Shown: piece after piece, positions 57,704-61,251 of the stretch
Position numbering within the stretch: position 1 is the stretch's first letter
Layout: the number at the start of each line of letters is the position of its first letter
Assembly (NCBI GenBank): GCA_003049465.1
Contig: PYSS01000172.1
Span: forward strand, 1-61,251
Length of the DNA stretch: 61,251 nt
Origin: Magnaporthiopsis rhizophila
Taxonomy: Eukaryota; Ascomycota; Sordariomycetes; Magnaporthales; Magnaporthaceae
Reading direction: 5' to 3'
The notes under the pieces: model-generated
Databases searched by the model: none
The model's input: the letters and a program-made list of their open reading frames with translations, nothing else
What the model was told of the DNA's origin: nothing
Made by a program: the position numbers and the translations under genes

Positions 57704-58721
57704 CTAATGCCGCCGGTCCTCGGTGCCATCGACCCAGCTGGTGCAGTTGACACATCTCCGGGCCCTGCAGGGAAGTTGTGTTAGCATGAAGAAGCAGGCG
57801 GAGTCGGTATCGGCATCTTATTAAAGAATGGGACCGAAGGGGAAGATAAAAGAACGACGGTAACGGGATGGTTGCGTGAGCTAGTGCCAGGGAACATGCG
57901 TCGACATACTGCCACCAAGATACAAAGTTAGCGTTCGTGCCACCACACCAACACAGAGACCCCCGGAATACATGGACGTACCTTTTCGTTGATGCTTTTC
58001 CTGCAGTATGGGCATTTGCGGAGGTGCTTGATGATGGGGTCCTTGGCAAAGTACTGGTAGAGGCCCGCCAGCGCATAGAGCGAAATGCCAACGCCTAGGA
58101 AGTTGAGGGACTTGTTCACAAACGACCTGCACCCCACAAATCCCACTGGTCGTTAGATTTTCAAGGGAATCCCAACCCCGTGCTCATGTTGGAAGCGGAT
58201 GCGAGGACGAGGAGCAGAACACAACTAACCCCCAAGCCATGATAACGGCGGAATCGTCCTGGGCCATCTTGATGGTGGGGTAGCCGCCATGCTTGGGATC
58301 GTAATTTGGCCCGGGCTTGAGGACGGCGAATTTTTCGTCCAGGTTTTTGTTCAGGGGCTACGACGTGGAGTCATTAGCAAGCAAGACATTTAAGGTGGAA
58401 ATGGTTAGGCTAGGGTACATACCAGAAGCACACTCAGGGGAGGGAGCAGAATGTCGGAAACAAACGAGTTGACGATGGTGGTAAAGGCAGCAGCGAGACT
58501 GTATCGTTGTCAGTACAAGGTTAGCAAAAAGACCACGGGAGACTCGGGACTCACATCAATCCAAAAGCAATCTCCAAAATGTTGCCCTGCAGAGCAAAGT
58601 CGAGGAAGCCATCCCACAATCTACGGACCCGCCGCTCGCCGGGGAAGCTCTCCTCGGTCCGGAGGTTGGCGCTGCTGCTCGGGTCGTCCCGATAGCTCTC
58701 GCGGGTTTGCCTCCCTGGCAT
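57704..58721 (-). CDS. MscL-type large-conductance mechanosensitive channel with C-terminal zinc ribbon (end unresolved)
   Basis: Exons 58721-58555, 58498-58423, 58357-58230 and 58126-57982 encode 172 codons. The first ends WDGFLDFALQGNILEIAFGL and continues AAAFTTIVNSFVSDILLPPL, the first membrane helix of MscL. Next come LNKNLDEKFAVLKPGPNYDP, the loop, and FVNKSLNFLGVGISLYALAG, the second helix, followed by KDPIIKHLRKCPYCRKSINEK. In homologues this runs on to a second CxxC (KARRCVNCTSWVDG), which is present in the DNA at 57763-57704. The only acceptor found (CTGCAG, ending 57765) leaves one extra base, so the ribbon is out of frame as assembled. With that acceptor the frame would instead end at 57648. 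A 44-nt micro-exon after 57890 would also restore frame. Bacterial MscL opens under membrane tension to release solutes; fungal copies are thought to be of bacterial origin. Confidence 0.8.
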
Positions 58722-59358
58722 GTTGGGTAAATATTCGACTTCGACTGTCGGGGAGGTAAGGTGTTTGGCGTGACAAGAGGCAGAAATGCTGGGGGTCCAG
58801 AAGAGCGGTGGCGGTAGTCTGAAGCGTGAAGTGTGAATTGTGCTTGTTTTGTTTTGTTTGCAGGGATGCCCGCACGTTTGGCTGAATCCCCCCGTTTCGG
58901 GCGACAGCGTGCCAGCAAGAGTGGAGATGACAGGAGCCACGGGGTTGCAGCGCACGGGCCGTGGTAGATGAGAAGCCGTGGAGAAAGATCCCTACCCGAT
59001 CAAAACGGTCGATCAGAGCAGTTTTTGTGACGTCATGGTCAGCCAATGGTTCGGACGATTTCCCTCATTGCTGTTGTAGAGCAAATGGGACGGCAGCACA
59101 TTTCGGTCCAGTTCGTGGTGGCACATGGTGATTGCTGTGATTTGAAGAAGGCAGAAAGCAACAACCAACGAGTGTCGCTGCATCGGTCGAACGTAGCGAG
59201 GAAGAGATGATTGGGATTATTGTACAAGATAAAGGAATCAAGACGAGAAGCGTCAAAGTAAACTTCAACTCAGTACCTAAGCTCCAGGGATATCATGTGG
59301 CAGAGAAATCGCCAGAGACAAGAAAAATAATAATAAAATAAACAACCAGCCTGTAACC
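58722..59358. other. intergenic region
   Basis: The region should hold the promoter of the MscL-like gene and the 3' flank of the SUR7-like gene, both minus-strand. No element stood out. Confidence 0.5.
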
Positions 59359-60495
59359 TCACACAGTCTCAGCGGCAGGCCTCCATGACTCCCTCCGCTC
59401 TCCTGCGGTGTCATTAGCCTCGCGGGTCGGCGACCCAGCGTCGCTCGCATCCCAGGGCCCACGGCCTTCGCGCCGGCCGCCCCTGCTGTAGACAAAAAAC
59501 GAAGCAAAAATCCACGTCAGGCCGGCGAGCACGGTCAGGGCGAAGGCGGACCGGCTGGATCCAACGGACTTGCTACCTCCACGGGATGACGACCAGGTAC
59601 CGTCCTTGTCCCCGCGATTGCGGCGGCGTCGCTTGCCGTACACAAAAGCCAAGCCAAAGATCCAGACCAGGGCGGCGAGCACGGCGAGCGCAAAGGCGGT
59701 CCAACTAAGCCCCCTAAACTTGGCGCCCACCACGGCCCGGAGCCCGACGCGGCCGGCCCTGTTCTCGACGATCTCGGCCAGCTTGTCGCCGCCGATGGTG
59801 GTCAGCAGCGTGCCGCAGAGGAGGGCGACGGCGGCGAGCGACAGCAAGACGACGTTGAGCTTGCTGAGCAGGCGACCTTTACTGGGGATCAGGGTCGCGA
59901 CGAGGGCGCACAGCATCGCGAGGCCCGTGAAGAGCGTGCCCGCGATGAAGAGCCCCGCCATGGCCTGGAAGATCCGGGGCGCGTCCCTGGCCAGGTCGGC
60001 GAGGGCGGCACGGATCCGGCCGGGCACGCGGAGGTCGAGGTCGATGACGTCGATGACGTTGAGCTCCTGCAGCGGCTGCGTGCAGCGGCGCACGGCGAAG
60101 CCGCGGGTCGAGTCGTTGCCACCGCCCGCGTACTGGCCCGAGCAGACGGTCATGGCGTGCAGGGCGTAGAAGCGGTCGACGCCGATGGCGTCGGTGACGC
60201 CGTCGACGATGTCGTCGACGACGCCGTCCGTCTTGTTCTTGAGCTTGTCCTTGGCCTCGTCGATGATGGCGGGAAGCACGGCTCTCCGGACCGGGAGCAG
60301 ATTCCTGCCGAGCCCGCTCGTGTCGAGCAGCACGATGTGGGTCTCGGGCATGAACCCGGGCTTGTAGCCGGCCAACAGGGTGAGCAGGGCGAATATGAAG
60401 GCCGCCAGCGAGATGAGAAGGGGCGCGAGGGCGAATAGTCGCTGTCGGCGAGGCGGCACCCCGCCGTCGATCCGATGACGAGAACGGCGAAACAT
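59359..60495 (-). CDS. SUR7/PalI family membrane protein with duplicated terminal helix
   Basis: A single exon gives 378 residues. A basic N-terminus precedes helix 1 (about 23-44, LFALAPLLISLAAFIFALLT). A long extracellular loop follows, with GFMPETHIVLLDTSGLG and a Cys pair (VCSGQYAGG and RRCTQPL), as in SUR7/PalI proteins. Helices 2 and 3 lie at about 177-201 and 212-234. Helix 4 is TAFALAVLAALVWIFGLAFV, ending in YGKRRRR. Fifty codons later a near copy follows, SAFALTVLAGLTWIFASFFV then YSRGGRR. The family normally has four helices, so this protein has a fifth and its C-terminus would face the other side of the membrane. SUR7 proteins mark eisosomes and PalI acts in ambient-pH sensing; which applies here is open. 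The tail is hydrophilic and Arg/Glu-rich. Confidence 0.82.
   Translation of the reverse strand: MFRRSRHRIDGGVPPRRQRLFALAPLLISLAAFIFALLTLLAGYKPGFMPETHIVLLDTSGLGRNLLPVRRAVLPAIIDEAKDKLKNKTDGVVDDIVDGVTDAIGVDRFYALHAMTVCSGQYAGGGNDSTRGFAVRRCTQPLQELNVIDVIDLDLRVPGRIRAALADLARDAPRIFQAMAGLFIAGTLFTGLAMLCALVATLIPSKGRLLSKLNVVLLSLAAVALLCGTLLTTIGGDKLAEIVENRAGRVGLRAVVGAKFRGLSWTAFALAVLAALVWIFGLAFVYGKRRRRNRGDKDGTWSSSRGGSKSVGSSRSAFALTVLAGLTWIFASFFVYSRGGRREGRGPWDASDAGSPTREANDTAGERRESWRPAAETV
59485..59707. repeat. In-frame tandem duplication (150-bp period) inside the SUR7-like gene
   Basis: Positions 59485-59557 and 59635-59707 align without gaps over 73 bp with about 20 mismatches (roughly 73% identity). The offset is exactly 150 bp, or 50 codons, so frame is kept and the copied unit encodes a whole membrane helix plus its basic cap. 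Confidence 0.85.
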
Positions 60496-61195
60496 CTTAC
60501 TTAGAAGGAGGAGGAGGAGATGGTGTTTTTTTTTTTTTTTCTCGACGAGCGGGATAGGACTGTGAGAGATGGCACTGCAGAAGTGATGAGAGGCGTCGTT
60601 TCTTTTTTTTTTTTTTTTTTTTTTTAGCCCAAATCACGGCCTTTGTCCTTGGCTGGTCACCTGTTGGCGCCTGCGAGGAGGCGCGGCTGTCTGGTTCCGT
60701 CAAGCAGACAAAGAGAATCAAACGTTCTAGGCGGAAGCGGTCGCCACATTGGTATTAGAGAGGGAAAAAAGAAAATGAGAAGGGCGGGAGATATGCGTAG
60801 GTCGCTTGCGCGTGAACCTAGGTTCCTATATTTTACTCGACTAAAAGGAATGAACATACTCGAGTGCCTTACATGGCTGGATGATCATATTGCCGAGCCA
60901 AAGATTTGCAAAGGCCATTGGGCACTAGGCCTGCCTCCTGCTCTCCTCTGTGGGTGGATTGAATGGCAGCGAGGGACATGGTCGAGTCCATTATTACCAG
61001 ATTTTATAGAAACAAGCTGGAGAAAGAAGCCTTTCAGGCTTGTAGTGAAGCAGGTATGGGAGGTGACGCATTCCTGCATCGCTGATCGGCGCCAGGCCAG
61101 GTAGGCGCGCAGCTGATCAATCAGCGTATTGGGCGAAACCCGGCGGGGTCTTTCTTCGATGAAGTAAGCTTTAGAGGCGACAGCGTCTGAGAGAG
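60496..61195. other. intergenic region with homopolymers
   Basis: Upstream flank of the SUR7-like gene. It contains T runs near 60524-60540 and T23 at 60603-60625, plus an AACCTAGGTTCC palindrome near 60817. An open frame at 60643-61104 has no motifs. Confidence 0.55.
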
Positions 61196-61240
<45 letters not shown>

Positions 61241-61251
61241 AGAAAAAAAAA
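61196..61251. repeat. poly(A) tract at the contig end
   Basis: A44 (61196-61239), then CAG and more A to the end. It mirrors the poly(A) at the window start, so both ends of the contig stop in a homopolymer. Confidence 0.95.

Noticed and set aside
60643..61104. 153-codon plus-strand frame near the window end
   Set aside because: It has no motif and a composition like intergenic DNA, and it lies in the likely promoter of the SUR7-like gene.
1..61251. tRNA, 5S rRNA and CRISPR candidates
   Set aside because: Scanning for GGTTCGA-type B boxes with paired arms, and for regular spaced repeats, found nothing consistent. A covariance-model scan would be needed to exclude small RNAs.
1..61251. Reassignment of UAG to a sense codon in this organism
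   Set aside because: Several well-defined genes (LEU5-like, DJ-1-like, the 16079 membrane protein, the MFS transporter) end at TAG exactly where the family ends, so UAG is a normal stop here.

Overview
The window is about 61 kb of nuclear DNA from a filamentous ascomycete, most likely a Sordariomycete. The genes have short GT-AG introns, mostly 50-175 nt, with CTAAC/CTGAC-type branch sites. Third codon positions are GC-rich. Zn2Cys6, SUR7/PalI, MscL, hamartin, LEU5 and CDC73 products look typical of Pezizomycotina, and CCTAGG-centred palindromes recur between genes. I cannot name the genus. The sequence looks like a whole contig or scaffold. It starts and ends in poly(A), and both internal N blocks sit inside poly(A/T) tracts, so the assembly breaks at homopolymers.

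Layout. 0-11 kb: 5' part of CDC73 (-), a conserved fungal protein interrupted by an in-frame TAG (-), the LEU5 mitochondrial carrier (-), a METTL4-like MT-A70 methyltransferase (+), mitochondrial ribosomal protein uL23m (-) and a DJ-1/PfpI protein (-). 11.9-21.5 kb, all +: TSC1/hamartin, a single-pass membrane protein, a SigF/NTF2-like membrane-anchored protein with an in-frame TAG near its end, and a CipB-like medium-chain reductase. 23-31.7 kb, all -: a large Zn2Cys6 regulator and an MFS transporter. 31.7-46 kb: a 14-kb stretch with no gene I can support, rich in simple repeats and long A/T tracts. 46-60.5 kb: a CCDC124/Lso2-like protein (+), an inactive E2 variant of the AKTIP/FTS type (+), an unrecognised conserved fungal protein (+), a CUE-AlkB-GRF dioxygenase (-) divergent from PEX7 (+), a small one-helix ORF (+), an MscL-type channel (-) and a SUR7/PalI protein with a duplicated last helix (-).

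The genes are mostly housekeeping functions: transcription elongation, TOR signalling, mitochondrial CoA import and translation, peroxisomal import, ribosome protection, endosome transport and membrane mechanics. I see no biosynthetic cluster, CRISPR array, transposase or reverse transcriptase.

The most interesting signals are two genes whose conserved reading frame is cut by a single in-frame TAG and then continues in the same frame with normal coding character. In Sordariomycetes, sexual-stage A-to-I mRNA editing is known to turn UAG into UGG. One of the two sites lies in a predicted hairpin loop. Also notable are an inverted duplication just downstream of the METTL4-like gene, a tandem DNA duplication that added a membrane helix to the SUR7-like protein, a one-base discrepancy at the zinc-ribbon end of the MscL-like gene, and a 23-bp repeat that twice abuts a homopolymer tract. 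Exon boundaries were derived by hand from splice signals and checked by frame arithmetic. They are predictions.
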